Shown: positions 1 to 7,075 of the stretch, in pieces
How positions within the stretch are numbered: position 1 is the stretch's first letter
How the letters are laid out: the number at the start of each line of letters is the position of its first letter
Source of the DNA: Acidimicrobiales bacterium
GTDB taxonomy: Bacteria; Actinomycetota; Acidimicrobiia; Acidimicrobiales; VFJN01
DNA length: 10,348 bases
Direction of reading: 5' to 3'
Assembly: GCA_016936035.1 (NCBI GenBank)
Contig: JAFGPU010000312.1
Span: 1-10,348, forward strand
The notes under the pieces: model-generated
Told to the model about the DNA's origin: nothing
Database searches by the model: none
The model's input: the letters and a program-made list of their open reading frames with translations, nothing else
Translations under genes and position numbers: made by a program

Positions 1-1817
1 CGACCCTCGGCGAGGGTGAACCGCTCGCGGACCGCGTCGGCGGTGGCGGCGATGCGCTCGTCGTCGGGCGCCAGCAGGTCGAGGGGCGCGCACGCCACCA
101 GCGACCCGATCGCTCCGGGGTCGATGCGGCGACGCGGGCCGGCCGGGATCGCCGACGTGCCCAGGCGCTCCGCCGTCGCCGCCAGCGACGCCTCGACGTC
201 GCGCCACATCGCGGCAGCGAACCGGTCGGCGTCCTCGGCGGCCTCCGGCTGGTCGATCGCCCGCAGCAGCTCGGCCCCGGCACGCAGCCCGGCAACGCCC
301 CAGAAGTCGTCCCAGTAGAAGTAGTCGAACGGGCCCAGGTGCTCGGCCGACACGCCGGCCGGCAGCAGCCCGACCGTGGCGGCATCGGCCTTGCGGCCCT
401 TGCCGGCACGGCGCTTCCGGTCGATCCAGTGCACCCCCTTGGCGATGGGGCCCACCATGGCCTCGACCAGCGGCGCGTCGCGGGTGAGGCGCCAGTGGTG
501 CGCCAGGGCGACCAGCGCGGCGCCGTTCGCGTCCCACTCGTGGCGCTGGCTGAAGAAGTAGCCGTCGTTGCGCTGGCGAGCCGGGTACGAGGCCAGGACC
601 TGGGCCACCTCGTCGTGGAAGCCGTAGCGGTCGAGCGCCCCGAGCAGGAACGCGGCGTCGCGGAACCAGAACCGGTGGTAGGTGGCGGGCCCCGGGGTGA
701 TCTCGTCGCCGTCGTGCAGCAGCAGCAGGCTGCGGCGGTTGGCCGCCACCGCCTGGGACAACCGGTCGTCGGGCAGCACCAGCCGCATGCCCCGGTCGGT
801 CTGGGCCCGCCACCCGGTGGCCACTGCGGCTGCCGGCGGCACCGCCTCGGGGAACGCGGGGGCCTGGGCCAGGCGCCGCTGCGCCACGCGGGGGCGCCGG
901 GTGCGGGGCTCGGGGGCGAGCGGGATGGCCACCCGGAACGTCGCCCCGTGGGCCAAGGGGTAGACGAACGCCGCCTGGGCCAGGCCCGCCACGTCGCGGA
1001 CGGGGCCCCGCCAACGCTCGGGGGCCTCGCCGGCCAGCACGGTGGCGGCCGAGTCGCCGTCGTGGAACGTCGACCCGGCCACCCGCATGGGCGGCCTGGG
1101 CAGCAGCAGCGCCACCCGGCCGTCGACCGCGACGGTGCTGCCCCGCAGGTCGATGCGCTCGATGACGGACAGGCCCTCGGGGGTGTAGGGCCGCACGCCC
1201 AGCGCGAGCGCCACGGGCACCGGGGAGGCGTTCTCGATCTCGACGATCACCAGCTCACCGCCGCCCTCGGCCGAGCTGCGCCGGATGGCGTACACGCGCT
1301 GGACGGCGTCGCCCGAGGGGATGCTCATGGCGGTCTCGACCACCGGCGAGTCGCCGACCAGCCGCTGACGCACGCCCATGTCGCGTGCGGGCAGGTGCCA
1401 GCGGTCGTCCGCGCCGATCCACCAGTCGAGCGACCAGCCGTCGTACCAGGGCGTCACCAGGCCGCGGGGGTCGACGATCGCCTCCCACGGTGAGTCGAGG
1501 TTGCCGACCGCGGTCCAGTTCCGGTGGGTCAGGTTGGTGAGGAACGGCAGGTGACCGCGGGGAACGAACGACGGCGAGGCCGGGTCGAGCTGCCGCTCGA
1601 GCCAGTACGGCCACACCCAATCGGGGCCGATCTGCGCCGCCGCCCGGGTGCGCAGGGCCCGGAAGACCGTGCGGGCGCCGATGGGCATGAGCTCGGTGGG
1701 CAGCTCGACCTCGACGTGCTCGCCCAGGCGCTGGAAGGTGGACAGGTGGCGGACCACGTCGTCGGTGATGCGCATGCGGCCCATGAGGCGGCGCAGCATC
1801 CAGGTACGAACGGACAT
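1..1817 (-). CDS. Six-hairpin (alpha/alpha)6 glycosidase-like protein, C-terminus cut by window edge
   Basis: An open frame runs from the ATG at 1817 to the left edge without a stop, giving the first 605 residues. No signal peptide or membrane segment is visible, so it is probably cytoplasmic. Residues 1-330 are rich in beta-type segments (for example ELVIVEIENASPVPVALALGV at about 188-208, shown only as a guide to the fold). From about 350 onward the pattern resembles GH15-like and related (alpha/alpha)6 enzymes: WFRDAAF at 384-390, QRHEWDANG at 424-432, GLLPAG at 483-488 and YFYWDDFWG at 499-507. E427 and an acid near 503 are candidate catalytic residues (inference). The substrate is unknown; a glucan, trehalose or other glucoside is possible. 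A GGGAG ribosome site lies about 9 bases before the ATG. The gene starts 13 bases after the gpsA stop, so the two are probably cotranscribed. The fold call is moderately sure, the activity is not. Confidence 0.72.
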   Translation of the reverse strand, partial: MSVRTWMLRRLMGRMRITDDVVRHLSTFQRLGEHVEVELPTELMPIGARTVFRALRTRAAAQIGPDWVWPYWLERQLDPASPSFVPRGHLPFLTNLTHRNWTAVGNLDSPWEAIVDPRGLVTPWYDGWSLDWWIGADDRWHLPARDMGVRQRLVGDSPVVETAMSIPSGDAVQRVYAIRRSSAEGGGELVIVEIENASPVPVALALGVRPYTPEGLSVIERIDLRGSTVAVDGRVALLLPRPPMRVAGSTFHDGDSAATVLAGEAPERWRGPVRDVAGLAQAAFVYPLAHGATFRVAIPLAPEPRTRRPRVAQRRLAQAPAFPEAVPPAAAVATGWRAQTDRGMRLVLPDDRLSQAVAANRRSLLLLHDGDEITPGPATYHRFWFRDAAFLLGALDRYGFHDEVAQVLASYPARQRNDGYFFSQRHEWDANGAALVALAHHWRLTRDAPLVEAMVGPIAKGVHWIDRKRRAGKGRKADAATVGLLPAGVSAEHLGPFDYFYWDDFWGVAGLRAGAELLRAIDQPEAAEDADRFAAAMWRDVEASLAATAERLGTSAIPAGPRRRIDPGAIGSLVACAPLDLLAPDDERIAATADAVRERFTLAEG

Positions 1818-1830
1818 CGGTGTGCGCTCC

Positions 1831-2835
1831 CTAGCTCATGCCGTGGAGCTCGGACCGGTGGTCCCGCCGCAGCAGGCCCCGGTAGGCGTCGGTGGCCGTG
1901 CACCCCTCGTGGATCACGGCGTGGATCTCGCGGGCGATCGGCATCTCGACCTCGTACTGGTCGGCGAGCTCGACCACGACCTTCGACGTCTTGATGCCCT
2001 CGGCCACCATCTTCATCTCGGCGACGATCTCGTCGATGGTGCGGCCCTTGCCGAGCTGCTCGCCCACGTAGCGGTTGCGGCTCTGCTGCGAGATGCAGGT
2101 GGCGATGAGGTCGCCCATGCCGGCGAGCCCGGCGAAGGTCATGAGCCGGCCGCCCATCGCCACGCCGAGGCGCGACAACTCGGCGAGCCCCCGGGTGATG
2201 ACCGCGGCCCGGGTGTTGTCGCCGGTGCCCAGGCCGTCGGCCATGCCCGAGGCGATGGCGATGACGTTCTTCAGCGCCCCGCCGACCTCGCACCCGACGA
2301 CGTCCGGGTTGGTGTACACGCGGAACAGATCACCGCTGAAGATGCGCTGCAGCTCGCGGGCGATGTGGTCGTCGCTGAAGGCCACCACCGTGGCCGCTGC
2401 GTGGCCGGACAGGATCTCCTTCGCCAGGTTGGGGCCGGTGAGCACCCCCACCGGGTGCCCTGGCAGCTCCTCGGCGATGACCTGGGTCATGCGCAGGCGC
2501 GTGCCCTCCTCTAGGCCCTTGGCCAGGCTGACCACCGGCACCCACGGGCGCACGTGGGCGGCCAGCTCGCGCAGCGTCGCCCGCATGCCGTGCGACGGCA
2601 CGCCCATCACGAGCACGTCCGCCTCGCTGACCGCCTCGGCGAGGGAGGCGGTGGCGGCCAGCTGCTCGGGCAGCGCGCAGCCGGCCAGGTACTCGCTGTT
2701 GCGATGGTTCCGGCTGACCTCGGCGGCCAGCTCCGGACGGCGGGCCCACAGCACGGTCGGGGTGTTGCGGCAGGCGAGCGCCGCGACCGTGGTGCCCCAC
2801 GATCCGGCACCGACCACGGCGACTCGGATGGGCAT
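1831..2835 (-). CDS. gpsA: NAD(P)-dependent glycerol-3-phosphate dehydrogenase
   Basis: GpsA reduces dihydroxyacetone phosphate to sn-glycerol-3-phosphate in the cytoplasm, supplying the backbone for phospholipids. The 334-residue product has the usual family length. It shows the Rossmann loop GAGSWG (9-14), SLAKGLE with Lys106, GPNLAKE (134-140), EVGGALKN with the catalytic lysine at 189, [11 protein letters not shown] (206-216), [10 protein letters not shown] and the NADP-contacting SRNR (252-255). A GTG at 2844 would add three residues. The ATG at 2835 is preferred because a TACGGT -10 element ends 7 bases before it and that element overlaps the GTG. The gene diverges from fbiD; the M. tuberculosis pair Rv2982c (gpdA2) and Rv2983 (fbiD) has, as I recall it, the same divergent order. 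The glycosidase-like gene follows 13 bases downstream. Confidence 0.96.
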   Translation of the reverse strand: MPIRVAVVGAGSWGTTVAALACRNTPTVLWARRPELAAEVSRNHRNSEYLAGCALPEQLAATASLAEAVSEADVLVMGVPSHGMRATLRELAAHVRPWVPVVSLAKGLEEGTRLRMTQVIAEELPGHPVGVLTGPNLAKEILSGHAAATVVAFSDDHIARELQRIFSGDLFRVYTNPDVVGCEVGGALKNVIAIASGMADGLGTGDNTRAAVITRGLAELSRLGVAMGGRLMTFAGLAGMGDLIATCISQQSRNRYVGEQLGKGRTIDEIVAEMKMVAEGIKTSKVVVELADQYEVEMPIAREIHAVIHEGCTATDAYRGLLRRDHRSELHGMS

Positions 2836-2842
2836 GGACGCC

Positions 2843-2848
2843 ACCGTA
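2843..2848 (-). promoter_or_regulatory. -10 element of a probable leaderless gpsA promoter
   Basis: TACGGT on the minus strand matches the actinobacterial TANNNT -10 form and ends 7 bases before the gpsA ATG at 2835. No Shine-Dalgarno sequence lies between them. The spacing would place the first transcribed base at or next to the start codon. No clear -35 hexamer is visible. Confidence 0.55.
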
Positions 2849-2901
2849 ACCGGCGGCTCGTTCCCGCAGCGTGGCCCGTCGTCGCGGGCGCAGCCGGGCG
2901 G

Positions 2902-2907
2902 TACGCT
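2902..2907 (+). promoter_or_regulatory. -10 element of a probable leaderless fbiD promoter
   Basis: TACGCT ends 8 bases before the fbiD GTG at 2916, with no ribosome site between. This is the same arrangement as on the opposite strand for gpsA. The two elements lie about 53 bases apart in the 80-base divergent gap, so one regulator could reach both (inference). No convincing -35 is visible. Confidence 0.52.
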
Positions 2908-2915
2908 GCGCCGCA

Positions 2916-3572
2916 GTGTCAGCGACGACGTCCGCGGCGGTGGTCGTGCCGGTCAAGGCCTTCACCCAGGCCAAGGTCCGGTTGGCGAGCGCCCTCGATC
3001 CCGGCGAGCGGGCCGACCTGGCGCGTCACATGGCCGAGATCGTGCTGCTGGCCGCCGACCCGCTGCCCGTGGTGGTGGTGTGCGACGACGAGGCGGTCCG
3101 GGCCTGGGCCGAGCGTTCGGGCGCCCGCGTGGTGTGGTGCCCGGGCCGGGGCCTGAACGGCGCCGTGTCCGACGGCGTGGCGGCCCTGCGCGCCGACGGC
3201 ATCGCCCACGCCATCGTCGCCCACGCCGACCTGCCGCTCGCCACGGACCTGGCGTGGCTCGCCCGGTTCCCCGGCGTCTCCCTGGTGCCCGACCGCCGCT
3301 TCGACGGCACCAACGTCCTGGCACTGCCCACCGGTGCCGGCTTCACGTTCGCCTACGGCGCCGGCTCCTTCGGCCGCCACCGCGCCGAGGCCGCCCGGCT
3401 CGACCTGCCCGCGCGCATCGTGCAGGACCCCCACCTCGGCTGGGACGTCGATCTGCCCGGCGACCTGTCCTACCCCGGCGCGCCCGAGCCCTGGGCACCG
3501 CCCGCGGACGGCAAGGACGAGCCGGCGCCGGTCGTCGCCCCCACCGGTGCCGTCGCCCACCGGCTGTCGTGA
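2916..3572 (+). CDS. fbiD: CofC/FbiD nucleotidyltransferase of coenzyme F420 biosynthesis
   Basis: The 218-residue protein matches the CofC/FbiD family, which joins GTP to 2-phospholactate or, in actinobacteria, to phosphoenolpyruvate to make the activated precursor that FbiA transfers to Fo. Visible family blocks are [12 protein letters not shown] (12-23), GLN (79-81), HADLPL (103-108, a likely metal-binding aspartate), RRFDGTNVL (127-135), [11 protein letters not shown] (145-155) and DVDLPGDL (187-194). The open frame extends upstream to an ATG at 2871, but those residues are Arg-rich and unlike the family. The GTG at 2916 sits right before the conserved core and 8 bases after a TACGCT -10. 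Residues 195-218 form a Pro/Ala-rich tail past the usual end. The stop overlaps the next start as GTGA. Whether the substrate is phosphoenolpyruvate or phospholactate cannot be read from sequence alone. Confidence 0.92.
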   Translation: MSATTSAAVVVPVKAFTQAKVRLASALDPGERADLARHMAEIVLLAADPLPVVVVCDDEAVRAWAERSGARVVWCPGRGLNGAVSDGVAALRADGIAHAIVAHADLPLATDLAWLARFPGVSLVPDRRFDGTNVLALPTGAGFTFAYGAGSFGRHRAEAARLDLPARIVQDPHLGWDVDLPGDLSYPGAPEPWAPPADGKDEPAPVVAPTGAVAHRLS

Positions 3573-4312
3573 GCGCCGTCACCGTCGATCTGCCTCGTCC
3601 CGCCAGCGCGCTGGCGATCGGCGCCCACCCCGACGACATCGAGTTCGGGTGCGGCGCCACGCTGGCCAAGTGGGCGGCCGCCGGCTGCGTGGTCCACCAC
3701 CTGGTGTGCACGGACGGGTCCAAGGGCACCTGGGACCCCGACCAGGACCTCGCCGACCTCGTCGCCCAGCGGCAGGCCGAGCAGCGCGAGGCCGCCAAGG
3801 CGCTGGGGGCCACGGGCGAGGTGGTGTTCCTCGACTGGCCCGACGGCGAGCTCGACTCGGGCCTGCGCCAGCGCTGGCAGGTGGCGTACTGGATCCGCCG
3901 GCTGCGTCCCGCGGTGGTGCTCGGCCACGACCCCTGGAAGCGCTACCGCCTCCACCCCGACCACCGCCACGCCGGCTTCCTGACGGTCGACGGTGTGGTG
4001 GCCGCCCGCGACCCGCACTTCTTCCCCGAGCAGCAGATCGCCCACCACCGCCCGGACGCGCTGCTGCTGTTCGAGGCCGACGAGCCCGACCACGTCGAGC
4101 AGGTCGCCGAGGACGACGTCGCCCGCAAGCTCGGGGCGCTCGAGGCGCACCGGTCGCAGCTTCTGTCCACGATGTTCGTCGACCTCGACTCTCCCGAGGG
4201 CGCGTCGCAGCTCGAGGCCTTCCGCGCCCGGGTGCGCGAGCGGCTCGCCGCCCACGGCCGACTGGCCGACCGGCCGTGGGCCGAGGCGTACAAGGCCCTC
4301 ACCGACCTGTGA
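3569..4312 (+). CDS. PIG-L family LmbE-like zinc deacetylase
   Basis: The 247-residue product belongs to the PIG-L/LmbE family of zinc-dependent N-deacetylases, which includes mycothiol enzymes MshB and Mca. AHPDDIEFG (19-27) supplies zinc ligands His20 and Asp23 and the general base Asp22. LVCTDGSKG (45-53) is the second family block, and HPDHR (129-133) supplies the third ligand, His132. The zinc site looks complete. The GTG start at 3569 overlaps the fbiD stop (GTGA), so translation is probably coupled to fbiD. The substrate is unknown: the length of about 250 residues is shorter than typical MshB or Mca (roughly 290-300), so it may act on another N-acetyl sugar or conjugate. The link with F420 is by position only. 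Confidence 0.88.
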   Translation: MSAVTVDLPRPASALAIGAHPDDIEFGCGATLAKWAAAGCVVHHLVCTDGSKGTWDPDQDLADLVAQRQAEQREAAKALGATGEVVFLDWPDGELDSGLRQRWQVAYWIRRLRPAVVLGHDPWKRYRLHPDHRHAGFLTVDGVVAARDPHFFPEQQIAHHRPDALLLFEADEPDHVEQVAEDDVARKLGALEAHRSQLLSTMFVDLDSPEGASQLEAFRARVRERLAAHGRLADRPWAEAYKALTDL

Positions 4313-4335
4313 CCACTCCCGCTGCCAGGCCGTGA

Positions 4336-4354
4336 CCCGCCCCTCGGGGCAGGG
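4336..4354. terminator. Candidate shared hairpin between two convergent genes
   Basis: CCCGCCC and GGGC-A-GGG can pair as a 7-bp stem with one bulged A around a four-base loop. It sits in the 45-base gap between the stop of the PIG-L gene at 4312 and the end of the YqgE gene at 4358, where both transcripts must end. There is no T-run, so it is only a candidate, though T-poor terminators are common in GC-rich actinobacteria. Confidence 0.38.
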
Positions 4355-4357
4355 CCG

Positions 4358-4933
4358 TCAGTTGAGCGACGGGTGCACCGGGAAGTCCGCCAGCATCGAC
4401 ACCTTGCCGCGCTGGCGGCGCAGGACCGAGCGCCACATCGTGTCGGGGTCGGGGGCGAACACGTCGGCGGCGATGGCGGGCACCACCAGCCAGGCGCCCT
4501 CGTCCAGCTCGGCTTCCAGCTGGCCGCCGCCCCAGCCCGAGTAGCCGGCGAAGAACCTGATGCCGTCGAGGCCGCCGGCGACCTGGTCGGGCTCGAGGTG
4601 CAGGTCGATCGTCCCGACGTCACCGAGCACCGAGGTCCACCCGGGCACCTCGGGACTGCCCGCGCGTCGGCGCCCGAGGGCGAGCACGCCGTTCTGCTCG
4701 ACCGGGCCGCCCATGTAGATCACCGCAGGTGGGGCCGCGAGCGCGGCCCAGTCGGCGAGCACCAGGTCGATCTCCAGCTCGGTCGGACGGTTGAGCACCA
4801 CCCCCAGCGCACCGTCGGCGCTGTGCTCGATCATCAGCACGACGGAGCGGTCGAAGTTGGGGTCGCCGAGCATGGGCTCGGCGATGAGCAGATGACCGAC
4901 CGTGCTGTCGTGGGATGTCACCGCGTCCAGCAT
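4358..4933 (-). CDS. yqgE: YqgE/AlgH family protein (DUF179)
   Basis: The 191-residue product has the typical family length and its conserved blocks: GHLLIAEPML (13-22), DPNFDRSVVLMIEH (24-37), GALGVVLNRP (41-50), GGPVE (75-79) and GYSGWGGGQLEAEL (130-143). The molecular role of YqgE/AlgH is not established; AlgH was named for a regulatory effect on alginate in Pseudomonas. No signal peptide is present, so it is likely cytoplasmic. The ATG at 4933 gives the standard N-terminus; a GTG at 4921 would remove four residues and still keep every motif. Neither start has a clear ribosome site or a TANNNT element. The gene follows the methyltransferase gene on the same strand after an 84-base gap that contains a hairpin. 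Confidence 0.9.
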   Translation of the reverse strand: MLDAVTSHDSTVGHLLIAEPMLGDPNFDRSVVLMIEHSADGALGVVLNRPTELEIDLVLADWAALAAPPAVIYMGGPVEQNGVLALGRRRAGSPEVPGWTSVLGDVGTIDLHLEPDQVAGGLDGIRFFAGYSGWGGGQLEAELDEGAWLVVPAIAADVFAPDPDTMWRSVLRRQRGKVSMLADFPVHPSLN

Positions 4934-4982
4934 GCCGCGTCGGGGCCGGATCCGGCAGTCGCGGGCGACCGACCTGGGGCGA

Positions 4983-4997
4983 GCCTGCCGGGCAGGC
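4983..4997 (-). terminator. Perfect hairpin after the methyltransferase gene
   Basis: GCCTGC and GCAGGC form a perfect 6-bp stem around CGG, 20 bases past the methyltransferase stop and about 50 bases before the YqgE start. It could end the upstream transcript or be a structured leader. No T-run follows on the minus strand. Confidence 0.35.
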
Positions 4998-5017
4998 GGA
5001 CCAACGCGCGAGATCGG

Positions 5018-5833
5018 TCAGTCCGGTTTGCGGGCCCGCAGGCTGTACATCAGCGGGATCGACGGCGTGCCGTCGGGCAGGCGGTAGGTGTCGCGGCCGC
5101 TCTTCACCAGGAAGGGCCAGCGCGGGAACAGCGTGTAGTCGAACTCGTGGAGCAGCTCGACCGTGAGCCCGGCGTCGACGATCGCCGTGACCACCGCGCC
5201 CAGGCCGTGATGCCACTCGACGGTGCGGTTCTGCTCGGTGGTGGCCTCCAGGTCCGCGTAGGTGCCGGGCTCGTCGAACTCGATCGGCGCGTCGCGGTCG
5301 TGGAAGTACGGGTAGGTGACCGTGAGGTCGTCGTCGCCCAGGATCGCGTGCAGCGGGTGGAACTCGGCCAGGTAGAGCATGCCGCCGGGGGCGGCCAGCG
5401 CCGCCATCACCCGCGCCCAGCGGTCGATGTCGGGCAGCCAGTTGAGGGCGCCGAGGCCCGTGTACACGACGTCGAAGGTGCGCCCGCCCACCAGGTCGAC
5501 GGCGTCGTACACGTTGCCGACGACGAACTCGGCGCCCAGGCCCGCCGTGGCCGCCATGTCGGTGGCCGCCGCGACCGCCGCCTCGGAGAAGTCGACCCCG
5601 GTCACCCGGGCGCCCCGCCGGGCCCACGACAACGTGTCCAGTCCGAAGTGGCACTGGGGGTGCACCAGGGTCCGGCCCCGGACGTCGCCCACCTCGTCGA
5701 CCTCGAACGGTCGCAGCGTGGTGGCCTCGGGGTCGGCCAGGAACCCGGGCACGTCATAGAGCTCGCTGCCCACGTGGATGGGTGCCCGCTCGTCCCACCA
5801 GCGCCGGTTCAGATCCACCCACTCGTCCCGCAT
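5018..5833 (-). CDS. Class I SAM-dependent methyltransferase
   Basis: The 271-residue product has a Rossmann-type methyltransferase core. Motif I is unusual but family-typical, LVHPQCHFGLDT (56-67), followed by GARVTGVDFS (74-83) with the acidic residue Asp81 that would bind the SAM ribose. Next come NVYD (107-110) and FDVVYTGLGALNWL (120-133), then GGMLYLAEFHPLH (150-162). The CHFGLDTLSWARRGARVTG type of motif I is common in uncharacterised actinobacterial methyltransferases, so no substrate can be named. The C-terminal part (about 165-271) is a substrate lid or binding region with aromatic-rich stretches. The ATG at 5833 is chosen because the family N-terminus begins near MRDEWVDLNRRWWDERA; the residues read further upstream are low-complexity. 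A CAGGCT sequence ends 6 bases before the ATG and could be a weak -10. Confidence 0.87.
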   Translation of the reverse strand: MRDEWVDLNRRWWDERAPIHVGSELYDVPGFLADPEATTLRPFEVDEVGDVRGRTLVHPQCHFGLDTLSWARRGARVTGVDFSEAAVAAATDMAATAGLGAEFVVGNVYDAVDLVGGRTFDVVYTGLGALNWLPDIDRWARVMAALAAPGGMLYLAEFHPLHAILGDDDLTVTYPYFHDRDAPIEFDEPGTYADLEATTEQNRTVEWHHGLGAVVTAIVDAGLTVELLHEFDYTLFPRWPFLVKSGRDTYRLPDGTPSIPLMYSLRARKPD

Positions 5834-5875
5834 CGGCCCAGCCTGGCACGGGCAGTCGATGTGACCGACGGGATT

Positions 5876-5891
5876 CCGACCGCGTGGTCGG
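5876..5891. repeat. Inverted repeat in a divergent gap
   Basis: CCGACC and GGTCGG are perfect 6-base arms around GCGT. The site lies 43 bases before the methyltransferase start, within the 190-base gap (5834-6023) that separates it from the divergent VOC gene. A second perfect 10-base palindrome, CGTCCGGACG, lies at 5950-5959. Either could be an operator; in DNA this GC-rich, chance is also a fair explanation. I see no small gene in the gap. Confidence 0.3.
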
Positions 5892-6010
5892 GCTGGCGCG
5901 CCGTCGACGCCCCGCCGCCCTCCCTGCGACCTCGCGCCACGGCACCCGTCGTCCGGACGGCGCGCGGCGGCGCTGTGGCAGGCTGGGCGTACCAGATCGT
6001 CGTGACGCTC

Positions 6011-6018
6011 GAGGGAGG
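6011..6018 (+). promoter_or_regulatory. Strong Shine-Dalgarno site of the VOC gene
   Basis: GAGGGAGG lies 5 bases before the ATG at 6024. It is the strongest ribosome site in the window, and contrasts with the gpsA, fbiD, HIT and lutA starts, which have none. It fixes the VOC start and implies a transcript with a real 5' leader. Confidence 0.72.
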
Positions 6019-6023
6019 CCGCC

Positions 6024-6398
6024 ATGTCGAAGGTCGTGCACTTCGAGATCCCGGTGGACGACCCCGAACGCGCCTCGGCGTTCTACCGCGAGGCGTTCGG
6101 GTGGCAGATCGCCGGGTCCGGCGATCAGCCCTACTGGCTCGTCACGGCCGGCGCCGCCGACGAGCCGGGGGCGGACGGGGCGCTGATCGGGCGCGGCGAG
6201 GTGCACCAGAGCCCGGTCGTGGTCGTCGGCGTCGACGACATCGACAGGGTACTGAGCCGGGTCCCGCAGATCGGGGCAGAGGTGATCCAGCCCAAGCTCG
6301 AGGTGCCGGGCTTCGGCTGGTCGGCGTACATCCGGGACACCGAGGGCAACACCATCGGCATCTTCCAGCCCACGTCGGACGGCCCGCCCGATCGATGA
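6024..6398 (+). CDS. VOC family (glyoxalase/bleomycin-resistance fold) protein
   Basis: The 124-residue product has the paired beta-alpha-beta-beta-beta modules of the vicinal oxygen chelate fold. The first begins VVHFEIPVDDPERASAFYREAFGW (His6 as a likely metal ligand; residues 4-27), and the second ends with YIRDTEGNTIGIFQ (102-115), where Glu107 takes the usual metal-ligand position. The SKVVHFEIPVDD start is typical of small actinobacterial VOC proteins often annotated as glyoxalase-like. Candidate activities include glyoxalase, dioxygenase, epimerase and drug binding; sequence alone does not choose. The ATG is fixed by the GAGGGAGG site. The gene diverges from the methyltransferase gene and is followed 37 bases later by a small acidic protein gene on the same strand. 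Confidence 0.87.
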   Translation: MSKVVHFEIPVDDPERASAFYREAFGWQIAGSGDQPYWLVTAGAADEPGADGALIGRGEVHQSPVVVVGVDDIDRVLSRVPQIGAEVIQPKLEVPGFGWSAYIRDTEGNTIGIFQPTSDGPPDR

Positions 6399-6435
6399 GC
6401 TGCCGGGTCCCGTCAGGTGCTCAACTGGTCGCACC

Positions 6436-6657
6436 ATGGAGCTCACCGACGGCACCTACGACGCACTGGTGGTCGACACGACCGAGAACGACGACGGGTC
6501 GGTGTCGGTCGACCTGACCATCATCGCCGGACCGGCCAAGGGCGAGGTCGTCACGCTGCGGGCCACCGGGCTGGCGGGTGACCCGCTCGACCTGCTCGGC
6601 GTCCCCGCCACCCTCACCGTCGCCGACGGCGACCCGTCACTCCGCCTCGAGCCCTGA
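6436..6657 (+). CDS. Small acidic protein of unknown function (73 residues)
   Basis: I do not recognise this family. The 73-residue product is rich in Asp and Glu, has no cysteines and few aromatic residues, and alternates short beta-like stretches (YDALVVDTT, GSVSVDLTIIAG, GEVVTLRATG, ATLTVADG), which suggests a small beta-barrel such as an OB- or SH3-like fold (inference). The codon third positions are almost all G or C, as in the neighbouring genes, which supports real coding. No clear ribosome site precedes the ATG. It follows the VOC gene after 37 bases and may be cotranscribed. Its last 21 bases overlap the end of the convergent HIT gene. Confidence 0.62.
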   Translation: MELTDGTYDALVVDTTENDDGSVSVDLTIIAGPAKGEVVTLRATGLAGDPLDLLGVPATLTVADGDPSLRLEP

Positions 6658-7068
6658 CAGGCCCGCCCGCAGCCGGGTCGCCACCGCGGCCGCCTCGGCG
6701 TCGTCCGCGTAGGTGGTGCGGGGCCAGAAGAAGCCCCGCAGGCCGTCCTTGCGGTTGCGGGGCACCACGTGGGTGTGCAGGTGCGGGACGCTCTGGCTGA
6801 CGCGGTTGTTCAGTGCGACGAACGATCCCGCCGCCCCGAGGGCGGACTCCATCGCCCCGGCGAGGCGCTGCGCCCGCTCGAAGTAGGGCGCCAGCATGTC
6901 GGCGGGCAGGTCGGACAGCGTCTCGTGGTGGGCGCGGGGCACCAGCAGGGTGTGGCCGGGGAACAACGGGCGCGTGTCGAGGAACGCGAGGGTGACCTCG
7001 TCGTCGAGCACGACGTGCGCGGGGGTCCGTCCGGCGACGATCTCGCAGAACACACAGGGCCGGGGCAT
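6637..7068 (-). CDS. HIT family nucleotide hydrolase
   Basis: The 143-residue product is a histidine-triad protein. HLHTH at 96-100, followed by VV, is the HxHxHxx active site, in which the central histidine His98 forms the nucleotidyl intermediate. The N-terminus CVFCEIVAG carries the C-x-x-C pair (Cys5, Cys8) that binds a structural zinc in many bacterial HIT proteins. LLVPRAHHETLSDL and the Asn-rich LNNRVSQSVPH block are also standard. Such enzymes hydrolyse AMP-linked molecules such as adenosine phosphoramidates or dinucleoside polyphosphates; the substrate here is not known. The ATG at 7068 is preceded at 7 bases by TACTGT, a leaderless-type -10. The gene diverges from lutA with only 36 bases between starts. 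Confidence 0.92.
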   Translation of the reverse strand: MPRPCVFCEIVAGRTPAHVVLDDEVTLAFLDTRPLFPGHTLLVPRAHHETLSDLPADMLAPYFERAQRLAGAMESALGAAGSFVALNNRVSQSVPHLHTHVVPRNRKDGLRGFFWPRTTYADDAEAAAVATRLRAGLSGLEAE

Positions 7069-7075
7069 GGGCCGC

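Noticed and set aside
339..1493. Long plus-strand open frame opposite the glycosidase-like gene
   Set aside because: Its product is low-complexity (Gly, Arg, His, Val) with no motifs, while the minus-strand frame gives a coherent protein with conserved blocks. Long antisense frames are expected at this GC content.
2871..2915. Earlier ATG start for FbiD at 2871
   Set aside because: It adds 15 Arg-rich residues unlike the family and lies upstream of the TACGCT promoter element, so a leaderless transcript would not contain it.
4373..6517. A 714-codon plus-strand open frame across the YqgE and methyltransferase genes and into the VOC gene
   Set aside because: It runs antisense to two well-recognised genes and across the divergent gap, and its product is compositionally biased with no domain.
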